DNA from: Albifimbria verrucaria | Taxonomy: Eukaryota > Ascomycota > Sordariomycetes > Hypocreales > Stachybotryaceae | Assembly: GCA_020081605.1 (NCBI GenBank) | Contig: JAHREC010000018.1 | Location: 434,001-498,000, forward strand | Direction: 5' to 3' | Length of the DNA: 64,000 nt | In this document: piece by piece, positions 12,719 through 24,474 of the stretch | Layout: each line of letters starts with the position of its first letter | Position numbering within the stretch: position 1 is the first letter of the stretch | Translations under genes and position numbers: made by a program | Notes under the pieces: model-generated | What the model was told of the DNA's origin: nothing | The model's database searches: none | Seen by the model: the letters and a program-made list of their open reading frames with translations, nothing else

Positions 12719-14032
12719 ATGCCTTCCGCTATTCCCGCATTGCACCAATATTCCCATGTTCCTGAGACACAGGAAGACTTGGATTGGGCAGATTGTAGGC
12801 GGAAATGAAAGCGTATTATGGACCGTACTAATCATCCATAGTACCTACCATTGATTTATCAAAATATGGTACCACTGAAGGAAATAGTGTGCTTTCTGAA
12901 GCCTTGATCGACGCTGTAAGAACCAAAGGGTTCTTCTATGTAACCAATTTTGGAATCCCCAAGAGCAGGTCGACAGGCAATTTGCAATTGGTCAATCACT
13001 TTACGAGTTGCCACTTGAAGAAAAGCTCAAATACGTTCCGGATCTTGACTCGGGTGATTATAATGGTTACCGACCTGCTGGACGAAGATTACTGGCTGGT
13101 GGTATTCCCGATAAAACAGAAGTCTTCAACCTCGCAAGTAAGTCAGACCCTCCTTCTAGGCGACTTTATACTAAATGATTTTTTTCCTTCATCGTATCAG
13201 CCAAAGATGGACGTATTAACCAACCTGTACCTTCTTTGATCGAACAGCATCTAGAGGAGATTGAACATTTTGCTAAGGTGCCTGGCATTTGCCTCTCAGA
13301 AGCTAGGCTTTTCTAACTGAGCCTTAGAACTTACATGACAAAGTGCTCGATCCTTTGAATCATTTAATCGCCCTCGCATTGGAGCTCCCAGAGGACTACT
13401 TTACAAAACTCCACAGATGGGAAACTCATGATGAATCTCACCTACGCTACATGAAATATTCCAAATTCAACCAATCAGAGATAAATGCACTCGAGGATGG
13501 ACTTTGGTCCCGAGGACATACAGATCTGGGGACAATCACATTGTTATTCAGACAGCCTGTTGCAGGGTTACAGATCAAAGACCATGCAAGTGGAGAGTGG
13601 AAATGGGCCAAGCCTCTCAATGGAAGCTTGACCGTCAACACCTGCGATGCGCTCAGTTTTCTCACAGGTGGATATGTTAAATCTACAGTTCATCGTGTAA
13701 GTACTGCATTAACGTGCAAATCGCCAGACAACAACTAACATATCTCCCAGGTCTCACTGCCACCAAAAGATCAGCGACATGTGGATCGTCTCGGCTTACT
13801 CTATTTTGCACGACCTCAGAATGATCTGATTCTTAATACTGTGGATTCACCTGTCTTAAAGCGAGAAGGTTTCACGGCTAATGAATTTGAAACTGGGGGC
13901 CATCGAGTTCCATCAATGGGTGAATTCACAACATTGAAGCAAACTTGGCAACAGAAAGGAACCGGAATATCTTGGCAATCCCAAGAGGGTGAGCAGATTC
14001 TACCTGGTTTTAAAGGTTCTTACCATGCTTGA
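12719..14032 (+). CDS. 2-oxoglutarate/Fe(II) dioxygenase, isopenicillin-N-synthase-like
   Basis: This is a soluble non-haem iron oxygenase of about 366 residues. Five exons fit: 12719-12794, 12842-13137, 13201-13277, 13328-13696 and 13751-14032. The N-terminal DIOX_N domain begins LPTIDLSKYG and includes LIDAVRTKGFFYVTNFGIP. The catalytic jelly roll has the iron ligands His and Asp in SRGHTDLGTITLLF and the second His in KSTVHRVSLP. The later segment DRLGLLYFARP holds the Arg expected near the 2-oxoglutarate site, with Gly where many members have Ser. One base is missing in the C run 12957-12960. Related fungal enzymes hydroxylate, desaturate or cyclise small metabolites, and the substrate here is unknown. 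It sits between two MFS carriers, which suggests specialised metabolism or detoxification. Confidence 0.85.
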
Positions 14033-14706
14033 GTTGAGAGACGAGCGTTTCTTCATCATATATTAACGATTGACATGATGCTCGTAACATGGGCTTATAC
14101 GCGTAATCATACGATGCAGGGACTCATCTCAAGGAACTTCTTGACAGAAGAACAATAAGTTGTCAAATATTGGTACTCTTTCAGTAAAGAAGATCAAATT
14201 TAAGATGACATCGATAATCTTAATTCTCAAGCTCTGATTTGTTCTAATCTTAGACCCGAAGGTTACCTGCACCTGGCATTGGAGATGATGAGATGACCAC
14301 ATCTACGTCACCTCATCCAAAAACGCTTATGGCCTTCTGTATTCTCTAGCTCGAGCCTAACAGCGGAGCAGACTTACGTAGATTCCAACCAATTTAGGTT
14401 CCATTGTTTCCAGTCTGCTGCAAGAATATCACATTATTGCGGGCTTAATGGCTTAAGTCCGGTGAAGAGATCATGGCTTGAAAGGCCACGACTTAGTGTG
14501 CTAATATCCGACTAATTCCGGCCCAGGACTGTGCATTGCAGGTGAGTAAGATTTGTATACAGATGCGGCTGAGAGAGTTGGTGATCAGTATTTCATTTTA
14601 AATGTCTGGCATCTGGCATGAAATTGAGCAATGTAAATGCATCCGATTCCGTTCATAACAAATGATCATGGCCAGTTGGGGTTGAAATCCTTTGTTTATT
14701 ACAATC
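14033..14706. other. intergenic spacer
   Basis: This is the 3' flank of the dioxygenase and promoter of the MFS exporter, which lie in tandem. I see no supported gene. Confidence 0.5.
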
Positions 14707-16620
14707 ATGAACAGCAACAGCCAACAGTTACAGACTGGTAATACATTTCGTGATACAGTCTATGGACAGTTCATTCGCATCGTCACTAGCAGAAAATATT
14801 TTCGATTTCCTGATGAGAAAGATCCTGACTTATGGAAGAAATACTTGAAGAAAGGTCAGTCTAGTCTTGAGAGTCCCCGTCTCCTAAGCAGCCTTGTTCG
14901 GCGCTATATGGATAAAACCCATAGAACAGTTTGATAACAGTCTTGGCAGAATCAAAAATCTTATCCGGGCTGGAAGGAGGAACACTCAAAACGGATAATT
15001 CAAATGAAACAATTCTTGTAGCGTGGTACGGGGCCAAGGATGTTGAGGTTTGACAGCACCCACTGATGATCTTGTTTTGCGAGCAAGCTAACGACATCAG
15101 AATCCGCAAAATTGGTCCTCTATAAGAAAACTTTTCGTTACGATCCAAGTATGTCTATTAAACTTTGGTATATACATCGGAAGTTCTATATATGCACCTG
15201 GAAGCTCAAGCGTTATGTCTAGCTTTGACATCGGAGAAGTTGAGGCAACACTCGGCTTGTCCCTGTTTGTATTGTGAGTTATCAACACATGTTTGACACA
15301 AGTCTATACAAATTGACTAATTAATCAAGGGGTTACGGTATTGGACCTATGCTATTTTCTCCAATGTCTGAAATACCTTCAATTGGGCGAAGTAGGATAT
15401 ACTTCTGGACACTTCTTCTTTTCGTCCTTTTGCAGCTTCCAACGGGTTACGCTAGAAACTTACCTATGCTGCTTGTTTTCCGTTTCTTGACCGGCTTTTT
15501 CGGCGGACCAGTACTTGCCACAGGCGGCGCAACCATTATGGACATGTATCCACAGGACCAAGCCCTCTACTGGATAGGCGTTTTCGGAGCCTCTGGTGTA
15601 TTGGGACCAGTACTGGGACCTCTTGTTGGAGGCTTTGCAGCCGAAGCAAAGGGGTGGCGTTGGACTATCTGGGAACTTGCGTGGCTCTGCACCGTTATCC
15701 TCTTCGTTCTATTCTTCTTTATGCCGGAAACAAGTGCAGCCAATATCCTACACCGGAGAGCTTTGAGATTAAGGGAGTCGACAGGCAATGCAGACTTTTC
15801 AACTCAGTCAGACATTAACGCCGATCAAGTTACAGCAATGGATCACTTTTCCATACTCGGTAGAGCTTTTGTGCTCACTTTCTCCGAGCCCATCATCTTT
15901 TTGGTGGACATTTACAGTGCTCTTCTATATGGTGTCTTGTATATATGGTTTGAATCATTTCCTCTAGTCTTTGGGGAAGTGTATGGATTTAGCATCAGCC
16001 AGCAAGGATTGGTCTTCCTCAGGATTTTTGTAGGTGGTGTTATCACATTACCATGCTATCTCCTTTGGATCCGTACGAGCTTGGTTCCCCGCCTCAAGCA
16101 TACACCGATGGTGCCTGAGATGATTCTTCCCCACGTTTTTCGGTGCTGTCGCTCTTCCAGTTTGTTTATTCTGGTATGGTTGGACGTCGCGCGAAGACGT
16201 TCACTGGATGGTTCCTCTTGTAGGATCAGGGTCTTTCACTATCAGCATCATCACCTTATTCATGCCAATTCTGAGTTATCTTGGAATGGCATTTCCCGAG
16301 TATGCGGCTTCAGTACTAGCCGGAAACGCCTTATTCAGGGCCTCTTGCGGCGTAGCTTTCCCCTCTTTGTGAGTCTCGGCGGAATTTATTATTATGAAGG
16401 TCTACTTACACAATAACAACAGGCACGGTCTCTCTTTCGTAACCTCAGGATAGGCCCAGGCAATTCATTGCTAGGAGGTCTGTCAATCCTTTTCATCCCG
16501 ATACCTTTTACTCTTTACCATGTAAGTGTTCGAAATCTGCACAAATTTAGACACCGACTGAGTTCCGATGAGTTTGGCAGAAGGATTCGAGGCCGTAGCA
16601 AGCGTGCAGCACTGAACTGA
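14707..16620 (+). CDS. MFS multidrug/polyamine-type exporter (DHA1)
   Basis: This is a drug:H+ antiporter-like carrier of 555 residues after repair, with 12 membrane helices. Exons are 14707-14854, 14941-15047, 15101-15273, 15330-16368 and 16423-16620. The cytosolic N-terminus contains the fungal signature ending in VENPQNWSSIRKLF. DHA1 landmarks follow: IGSSIYAPG, LGYGIGPMLFSPMSEIPSIG (motif A region), LVFRFLTGFFGGPVLATGG and GASGVLGPVLGPLVGGF (motif C-like). The basic C-terminus is FGRRIRGRSKRAALN. One base is lost at each of three sites: the C run 16129-16132, the T run 16136-16140 and the C run 16360-16363. Relatives export polyamines, fungicides or secondary metabolites. Its position beside a dioxygenase and an SDR fits a small metabolic group, but no biosynthetic core enzyme is close. 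Confidence 0.85.
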
Positions 16621-16828
16621 CAAAAGCCTCATACATTCTAAGTTGACGATTATTGGAGATAGGCTAGTGCTACTAGTAGATTGCTGCGGGCAATGAATGT
16701 GAAGCGTGCATTTCGTTGTTAGCCATAAGGCCATTTTGCGTTTTCTTAAATCTCGGGTATCTCGGGCGGTGCGTTTATTCACACTTCGCTGAGCTACTCC
16801 AGAATTTATGTTGAAATACATAAGTCGA

Positions 16829-16867
16829 GACTGTGGAAAGCCAAGACTGTGGAAAGCCAAGACTGTT
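16829..16867. repeat. 16-bp direct tandem repeat, about 2.4 copies
   Basis: The unit GACTGTGGAAAGCCAA is present twice in perfect tandem (16829-16844 and 16845-16860), followed by a partial third copy. It is read directly from the sequence. No function is evident. Confidence 0.8.
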
Positions 16868-17173
16868 GATTATAATATTCCGAGTGTTTACGGGGTCAGA
16901 CGCAGCTATAGAAAAACATACGGCCCGCAATTCCGTGAGCTGTGAGTCACAAGCTGATGCCAAGATTTCTTCATTAAAAGCTATTTACACAACATGTTAA
17001 CAAAGACAAACACGGCATCATGAAAGCCCGTCTTACAAAAATCCAATATGAAAGCTGATTGACGTCTACTGTGATTATAAATGAGCCTAGCGATCGAATT
17101 CCATGGAAGGTTACTGGAGCTCATGTGTATGTTTTTTCTCCTTTGGGTTTTTCTGTAGTGGCATTAGATCATG

Positions 17174-17180
17174 TATAAAA
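17174..17180 (+). promoter_or_regulatory. probable TATA box of the SDR gene
   Basis: TATAAAA lies 111 bp before the SDR start codon, a usual distance for fungal genes. The assignment is inferred from position and motif only. Confidence 0.4.
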
Positions 17181-17284
17181 CCCTTGTGGCCATGCTCCCT
17201 AGTTGAGTGATACCAGAATCAAAGCACTTTGCACACCAGGGTAGCTTTCGAACAGAGTTCAAAATCATCTTGCCAAATTTCATC

Positions 17285-18016
17285 ATGCCCACCTACTTTA
17301 TAACTGGCGTACGATCAGGTATTGGCCTGGAGTATGTTCGTCAACTTTCGTCAGATCCATTGAACACTGTCATCGGTACAGTTCGCAATGCGTCGGATAT
17401 CGAGAGCCTCACAGATCTCAACAATCATCTGAAAAGCCCCGATGTAAAAGGACAAGTTTACATCATTGAATGCGATCTCTCATCCACAGAGTCAATCGAT
17501 AGAGTATCGTCACGACTGCCCGCCACATTCCAGAGCCATATCAACACTGTTATCTTGAATGCGGCCATTTTGCTATCTGATCGGGAAGCGGAAACCTCTC
17601 TCAATGTTACCGCAAATTCTATGATCGAACATTTTACCACCAACACTGTCGGCCCAGCTTTATTGCTTCAACGCCTGATACCGCATCTCTCTGCTGACGC
17701 TAAGATTGCAAATATCACGTCTGGAGTTGCCAGCATGGCAATGCTTAGCGACAGGCGTATCCCTCCTCACATTACAGCATATAGTATCAGCAAGGCGGCA
17801 CTGAACATGCTGACAATACACCAATCATACCATCTCAAAGGTCGCGCAACAGTCGTATGCATTGACCCTGGTTGGGTAAAGACGAAGATGGGCGGACCAG
17901 GTGCATTAATAGACGTTGCCAAGAGTGCAAGCGGGGTCTTGACTGTCATTCAAAAGTTGACTCAGAAGGAAACTGGGCAGTTCTTCTTTTATGACGGCAC
18001 TGTCTCGGAGTGGTAA
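17285..18016 (+). CDS. short-chain dehydrogenase/reductase (SDR)
   Basis: This is an intact, intronless 243-residue NAD(P)-dependent oxidoreductase of the classical SDR type. The Rossmann cofactor motif TGVRSGIG is at residues 8-15, followed by the NAA motif in VILNAAILLS, the catalytic Ser in NITSGVAS, and the Tyr-x-x-x-Lys pair in AYSISKAALN. The PGW motif is in CIDPGWVKTKMGG. I chose the ATG at 17285 because MPTYFITGVRSGIG starts directly with the first beta-strand; an upstream in-frame ATG at 17207 would add 26 weak residues. This size and motif set match fungal carbonyl-reductase-like SDRs. The substrate is unknown. It follows the DHA1 exporter in the same direction. Confidence 0.88.
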   Translation: MPTYFITGVRSGIGLEYVRQLSSDPLNTVIGTVRNASDIESLTDLNNHLKSPDVKGQVYIIECDLSSTESIDRVSSRLPATFQSHINTVILNAAILLSDREAETSLNVTANSMIEHFTTNTVGPALLLQRLIPHLSADAKIANITSGVASMAMLSDRRIPPHITAYSISKAALNMLTIHQSYHLKGRATVVCIDPGWVKTKMGGPGALIDVAKSASGVLTVIQKLTQKETGQFFFYDGTVSEW

Positions 18017-18995
18017 AGTCATTTCTGTAATAGAAAACCCTCCTTTTGGCGATCATTGGTTTGGTTTTGATGATTTATCAGCATCATCTAGAAGGCACAG
18101 ACATACTATGTTCAAATCTCATATCAATGCATCATGATGGCCTGCCGCTATTTGATGTCAATATGTAGTGATAATCGCCCATCTAGTCAGGATATATCAA
18201 CAATCGCCCATGATTCTCTGTTGCATTGTGTCTCTTCTGAATGATTACGTTGCTGTGGTAGGCCCCAACATTAGTTGTCTACGAGATTGTCAACAAATAA
18301 GTCAGTTGGCACGAAATTGTTGGAAGATGACAATAAGAAAGTGTCTTTGAACTGAAAGACACGACTCAATTGCCGATTCAAGAGCATTAATACGTTTTAT
18401 ATTTGTCAATAAACTCCCATTTTAGGCAAGTGGGACTGATTTAGCCACTAATGATGCAAAGGCAATGCAGGCAAAGGTTTGACGCGCTTGAAGACCCTCT
18501 AGCTCCAGACATGTCATCACAAGGCTGACGTAGATATGGGTCAAGAACCTGGATTTGGCCTTAATTAGCGGTTGCCTAAGTGGTTGCTTGGCAAACGATT
18601 CAAGCAGGTGCCTGCGATGGTTTAATACTACCTAATAAAGAGCCACTAGTTCATCCCATTAAGTCGATTGGTTGGGTACGGATGCACCAGTAGTTGTCTT
18701 TGCTTGTCTATGCCTTTCACGGTCTTCATCGGAATATATGGTAAGAACACTCCGCTTCAACCACTTGATCATACTGTATGACTAGGCTGTCGTATATAGT
18801 AAGGGCCAAGACTTGGGTTTGCCGATTTCCGTGAAGACCCATATTTCGAACTAATGAGACTTACTGAGTTGACGAAGGTTGTCGCGGCGTGAGCTTGGCG
18901 CACCAGCCCTGATAAAATGAGACAATCCCTGGAATTACGAGCTTCTTTCACTGTTTCTGCTTATTCAAGCCTAGATACCTCTCTCGTTAACAGCC
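18017..18995. other. intergenic spacer
   Basis: This is AT-rich sequence between two plus-strand genes. I see no coding frame with any recognisable feature, no RNA gene and no clear repeat. Confidence 0.5.
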
Positions 18996-21275
18996 ATGGC
19001 TCGGTTTCAGGGGCCTCGTAACGATACGTATGCCATACACTACGACTTCAGTGACATTGGTTAGTAAATACACGTCTGCTCAAAATGCTCAAAGCTCATT
19101 CCCATTCTCAGACACAAATGAGGCCATTATTCAATTTACAGAATTGTGTAGCGACCTGGCACAGGTTGGCTTGGAATTCGACGTGCGCCCCGGTGAAGAT
19201 GAATCTCTCCTCGTGTTCGCTAGGGCACCAAAGAAGGTACTTCGAGCCGCAGTATACGATCTAAGGTAGTTCTCCCATCCATGCGCAGCTGACGTACTAA
19301 TCTCTTCAAGAGTCAAGGACTGGCTACATGGTATCACATCGGCCCATCCTGAAGCAGCTTTGGCCAGCCACGGAATGGACGGAGCATGTGAGGCAGAGGA
19401 CCTCTTGTCGATGTACCACCTAGTAAACTGGTCCAAAGCCAACGGCGGTGCTGGCATAACCCCAGGCTTTGGCAAGTGGAAGAACGTAAAAGCATCTTCC
19501 CCATTCACAACGAATCAGCCAATACTGCTCTGTTGGGGCATTTGAGCAGGCGGTTGTTTTTGAATAATGAGGATCTCGATCGCATCAGGGATTTATTTGG
19601 TGTGAAGGTACTAGATTCAATCACCACCATGGCTCGACATTAACTTGGATAGGTTGCGTTTTACTTCGCCTACATGCAGACTTACTTGGTTTTCCTTTCA
19701 TTCCCGGTTTTAACGGGAATCTATGCCTGGCTATTCCTCCCGTACTACTCCTTGATTTACGCCATCATCACTTTGGTTGGCTGCACCATCTTCTTGGAAT
19801 ACTGGAAAATTCGTCAGACTGATCTTTGCATCCGATGGAACGTCAGAGGCGTTGGCCATGCGAAGGTCAATCGGATGGGACACATACAGGGTCAATATTC
19901 CAGGTCAACGTATGTCTTCCGACAACTACTGCAGTTTCCATTCTTTTTCGTTGCGCTTTTGTGCCTAGGTGCCGTGATTACCTTGGTTTTTGCCATTGAA
20001 ATTCTTATCTCCGAGGTCTATGAGGGACTTATTCGTCATACTTGGTGAGAAAATCTTCTTAATCTATCTTAAACGTACTGACAAGTTAAGCAATACCTAC
20101 CTACCATCCTTCTGGCTATCTCCTTGCCATATATCAACACATTTCTTGAGGATGCAGCTACAGCTCTAGCCGAATACGAAAACCATCGGACTCAAGATGA
20201 CTATGATATGTCAATGAGCCAGAAACGATTTGTGTTGAGCTTCATTGCCAACTACTTGCCCATCTTCCTGACAGCATTTGTATACGTTCCAATGGGCGAT
20301 ATAATAGTGCCACACTTGGAAGTTTTCCTCGGCCGAATTTTAGGTCGGAAAATGGGCTCTCTCCACGGCAAAACATCATTTCACCAAGACCCTGACAGGC
20401 TACGGAACGAGGTTATAGCCCTGACTGTCACGGGACAGCTATCCGACATGTTCGAGGAGCTTATACTTCCATATCTTATGCATAGAGCCCGTTCCTGGTA
20501 CCGAACTTATCAAATGCGCCGGTCCCTGACCACCACCTTTGAAGGGTTGTCACCCGATGCGCCCGCAGAGAAAGTATTTCTCCAAAGCGTTCGTCGGCAA
20601 GCTGGATCACCCCAGTATGATGTTCAAGACGACATATCTGAGATGGTAATTCAATTTGGTTACCTTGCTCTGTTTTCGCCTGTCTGGCCTCTGATTTCCA
20701 TCGGTTTCGTCATCAACAATTGGATTGAGCTACGATCTGATTTTCTCAAAATCTGCATTGAACACCAAAGGCCACACCCCACACGAATGGAAGGTATTGG
20801 CCCTTGGGTGTCTTCCTTGGAAACACTGACCCTACTTGGAAGTATATCCACTGGGGCAATTGTACACCTGTTCGGAGCCTCCTTAACCCCAACGGATCGT
20901 GATGGCAGCAACAGCCTCACGTACTTGGCGGGAGGGTTTACCTGGTGGACGCTTCCGGTCACTATCCTTGTCAGTGAGCATGTTTTTCTGATTCTTCGGG
21001 AAATTGTACGGTTCATGCTTCAGGGCATAGGTTCGGATCTGGTTCGAAAAGAAAGAGAAAACACATACGCCCGGCGCAAGAAGTATTGGATAGACTTGGT
21101 CAGTACAGTTTCTGGCACGGCTTCACCGCCAGTTGTCGACTCCAAGCCGGATTTCGATCTCCTTGTACTAAAAGATGACCGGGACTATGACGCTTGTGAG
21201 ACAGGGACCAAGCTGATCAAAAAACTCAAAGACGCCAGAGCTAACTCTGCATCGATGTTGGAAAAAACAAAGTAG
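18996..21275 (+). CDS. anoctamin/TMEM16-type lipid scramblase or channel (Ist2-like)
   Basis: This is a polytopic membrane protein of 697 residues after repair, from five exons: 18996-19059, 19112-19265, 19311-19607, 19653-20044 and 20091-21275. A cytosolic N-terminal domain with IHYDF and LLVFARAPKKVL precedes about ten helices, the first starting near VAFYFAYMQTYLVFLSFPVL. The calcium-site region of the family is visible: EMVIQFGYLALFSPVWPL, then NNWIELRSDFLKI, where the Glu and Asp correspond to conserved Ca2+ ligands. The C-terminal tail is short and charged. Fungal members are Ca2+-activated phospholipid scramblases or ER-plasma membrane tethers. One base is missing in the A run 19488-19491 and one G at the 20044-20045 exon junction. 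Confidence 0.88.
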
Positions 21276-23102
21276 ATGTAACGCCACCAATTTAGGTATC
21301 TAGCACGTTGACATCATGTCACTCTTGTTCTAAGACAGACTTGTAGGATTGTAATGTCAGCCATTAATAGCGTCTCAATTAATATCGCTGTTGGCAATTG
21401 ATTTCCCAAGTCTTCCATTCCCGCAAGATCATGTTCCTTCTATCTGCTGTTCTGCTGAACTGCTGAAACGTTGACGTTGCAATGGCTATCTGGAGAAGAT
21501 TTGACTGAGAGGATAGCAATAGGGTGGAAATCCAAACAATGCACCGATTATCGAAGCCTCATCCAGAGTCGTGCTGGGTGGGCAGCAAGCCAGGGTTTGT
21601 ATTGACTTGGCTACCCTGGATCAGCTTGATTTGCCACACTTCGAGGCATACAGAGAATGGCTACTCTGTTTTAAGGGAGTGGATGCAAGCAGGTAATAGC
21701 TCTGGTTCATGTATGGGGCACGCTAAGATCCGAAGCCGTACCAGTGCACAAAGTGGACTTTTCATGGTTAACTTTCGGAACGCAAGACCCTGGGGGCCAT
21801 AACTTTACCAACTGTTTAGACCGGCGCTGGGGAGCAACAGCTTGACTGAGGAGTTGAATGCCTCTCTCTTCACCAAATCAAAGCATACATCGGCAGAGGG
21901 TATTGGGCTATACTGTATAGATTTATGTTAAAACAATTATCAGTTCCAATTTGCGTGTGAACATAGATTTCCTCATAGCGTGAGAAAGAAAGGACCCTTA
22001 CGATTCAGGCCTAATGAACTTAGACCGAAGATCCTCAACCTTCCTCTTAGATCAAATGAATAACTGTGGTGGGTATGAATTAACTTTGTAAACTCTTTCC
22101 AGCCCCTTTTGGCGCTTTTCCTTACGTCTTCTTTTGCCACTTCTATCCATTATGCATAAACCCTTTCATACGATGACGTCTTCACTGACAGATGTGAGCT
22201 TCACCATCCCATCCTGGGCCATCAACTAAGCCATGTGAACGGCTGGGCTCAGGTATAATAGCTTGATACCTTAGGCACTTGAAACACGAAGCACATATAA
22301 GTCATAGTTTAGAGAAGTTTTTATCTATTGTGTTGTGATGGGAACGAATTGCTTGGTAAAAAAACGTGGATACTTGCTGGGCTAAGCCACACGAGAGACT
22401 TCAGCCCTCTAAATATCGTTTGATCTTTATCTCATTGATTGTGGGAGCGACACATGTACTGAACGAACATGGCTCGATCCAATTCAAACTTGGAAAAATC
22501 CCGTGATATTGGCTTGCGGACAGAGTGGCTGACGATCGAAATCCCAGCATTAGCTATTTTGTCAATAGCTACTTCACACATTTAATCCACCCACCTTGGT
22601 TCCAAGAGCCTTGTGAGACATAATACATCTATTATCCATGTTGAATGAACATGAATTAAATGCCTAGTTCGCTGGCTATGAGGAGATTTTAAGTTACTTT
22701 ACTTACCGACATGTTGACTAAGATATTATGAGGCGGACATGTAATGCACCCCTCGAACATTCAATGAAATGCGCAAACTTAGAATGCATTCATTGTCTTA
22801 ATTTCTAGTGGGCACGATTACTATTTGATGCCAAGGCTTTGGATAAACCGAGGAGCGATTTAACAAGCCGAGGTACCTCGTGCCGAGGCACAGAAGGTCG
22901 GTATGTTGTTGCGACTAGGCTTAATGTGTTACAAATAACGTGGAGTTCAATGACGGAGCTCAAAGCCCATATATTATTAGTTTATTATTAGTTCGAAATC
23001 AGTTTCGCTTTTTCTTTGAACACATGCGTGTTGAGCAATACTCCGATGACACACACATGCGTCAATAGTTATATGGCTCTCAAATCAATAGCTATTCATT
23101 GT
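21276..23102. other. gene-poor intergenic region
   Basis: These 1.8 kb lie between two convergent genes. They are AT-rich, with only short open frames lacking domains. A perfect 12-bp palindrome lies at 22869-22880. I find no transposon ends or coding remnants that I can defend. Confidence 0.5.
22869..22880. repeat. 12-bp perfect palindrome
   Basis: CGAGGTACCTCG reads the same on both strands. It sits among further CGAGG-like words (22850-22890). It could be a dimeric regulator site or chance. Confidence 0.35.
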
Positions 23103-24474
23103 TTAATTTTCCACGCCTCTTGTTTGGACAACTGTCTTCTTAACAGTGATATTCCATGCGTTGTTGGTTCGCGATTCCTCAGCTCTTTCTGCGAGGTTCG
23201 ACTGGCTGCTGTTCCAATCATCTAACCTCGTAATCGAGTCCGAGGCGTCGGATTTATTGTCTCCTTTGTACTTCTGAGACTCTATATCAGACTCAACCTG
23301 ATTATTGCCATGGTTGATCACGGTAGTGACTCCCAGTCGCTTGCCACTAGTATCATGAAGGTCGAAAGCTTCCTCTCCACGATTGCTTGTGCTACGGATA
23401 TATCCATTGTTGGGATGGTCGCTTCCAGTCTTTTGCCATTGTCGTGCGGAAGTACCATGTCCTGGTGCTGATGATCCGCTGCCAAAAAGGTTCGGAGTAA
23501 TGGTCGTAGGGTCGCGAATGCAGAAGCAGTGATACCAATTCCAGTTTCAACAGTCGACCAGATAGCAACATCAGATGTAGAGTAGAGGAAGTCGTTGATA
23601 TCGGTCAGAGAATGGAGGTATGGGAATCGGATGATGGTTGCACTCGAGGCACTGTTGAATTTCGTCAGCATTTCTTTCGTTTTATACGAATTGAGATGAA
23701 TGAAAGGGCGGCGCTTACATGACACCTGCTGCCAGAATAAGGACCACAGAGACCTTGACTCTTCTATTCATCTGCAAGTTCCAGACGAGGAAAATGGGCA
23801 GAATACTGTAAGTCCAGTCTGTTAAGCAGCTGATGGCCGAGTAGCCATAAAATGCATTCGACACGATTGTGGCATCCAAACAACTTCCTGCTGGTGGATT
23901 GGCAGTGTAGCGAAGCCAGAAAAGTGATGTAGGCCGACATTGCAGCACAAACAACAGGAAGAAGAACAAGCTGTAAATCTCGGTGATGCCAGTGACTGTC
24001 CAGATGACAATTTTATGGACCCTGTGAACACAGATTCGGAGCAGGAAAATGGCAATGCTAGCCTTCAGGGCCATGTTGGCCAAGACGTAAAGCGGTTCGC
24101 ATGTCCACCACATCTGTAACAAAGATTAATTGACAAAGACAAGATATTACGAAAAATTCAAGAACACACCTGCATGGCTTTTGGGTAATCTTCCTTAGGA
24201 ATATCAGCAAAATGCCTGCCGGTGCCATATCGAACACCTGTGCTCTCGTAGGCACAGAAGATGATGAAGAGCAACTATCTTGGTTAGCAAACTATGATTC
24301 GTGCATCATCTGAAGTGAACATACCTGAGCAACTACAGCTAGCCAGTCATCTGCCGCAAATGCTTTGATGACCCAAGCTCGGCAGTATATTCGCAGCGCA
24401 ATTGCGATCGAAGAAATTGTTACAAATGTGTAGGTGACGGCTCTGATCTGTAGAGCCCGGTTCTCAGGCGCCAT
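23103..24474 (-). CDS. fungal rhodopsin-like seven-helix membrane protein (Pth11-related superfamily)
   Basis: This is a plasma-membrane protein of 399 residues after repair. Exons are 24325-24474, 24170-24274, 23719-24113 and 23103-23651, and all introns have canonical ends. Helix 1 follows MAPENRALQIRAVTYTF. The family landmarks are LRIYCRAWVIKAFAADDWL, KASIAIFLLRI, CRPTSLFW, CLDATIV and DWTYSILPIFLVWNLQMNRR, then VETGIGITASAFATLRPLLR at the last helix. The long hydrophilic C-terminal tail is Ser/Asp/Asn-rich. Members of this fungal 'rhodopsin domain' family resemble receptors; some, like Pth11, sense surfaces, but most have no known ligand. One base is missing in the A run 23484-23488 (plus strand), without which the tail would be cut short. 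Confidence 0.85.

Larger units (their letters stand above)
16621..17284. other. intergenic spacer with a 16-bp tandem repeat
   Basis: There is no supported gene. It contains the short tandem repeat described separately and the promoter of the SDR gene. Confidence 0.5.
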
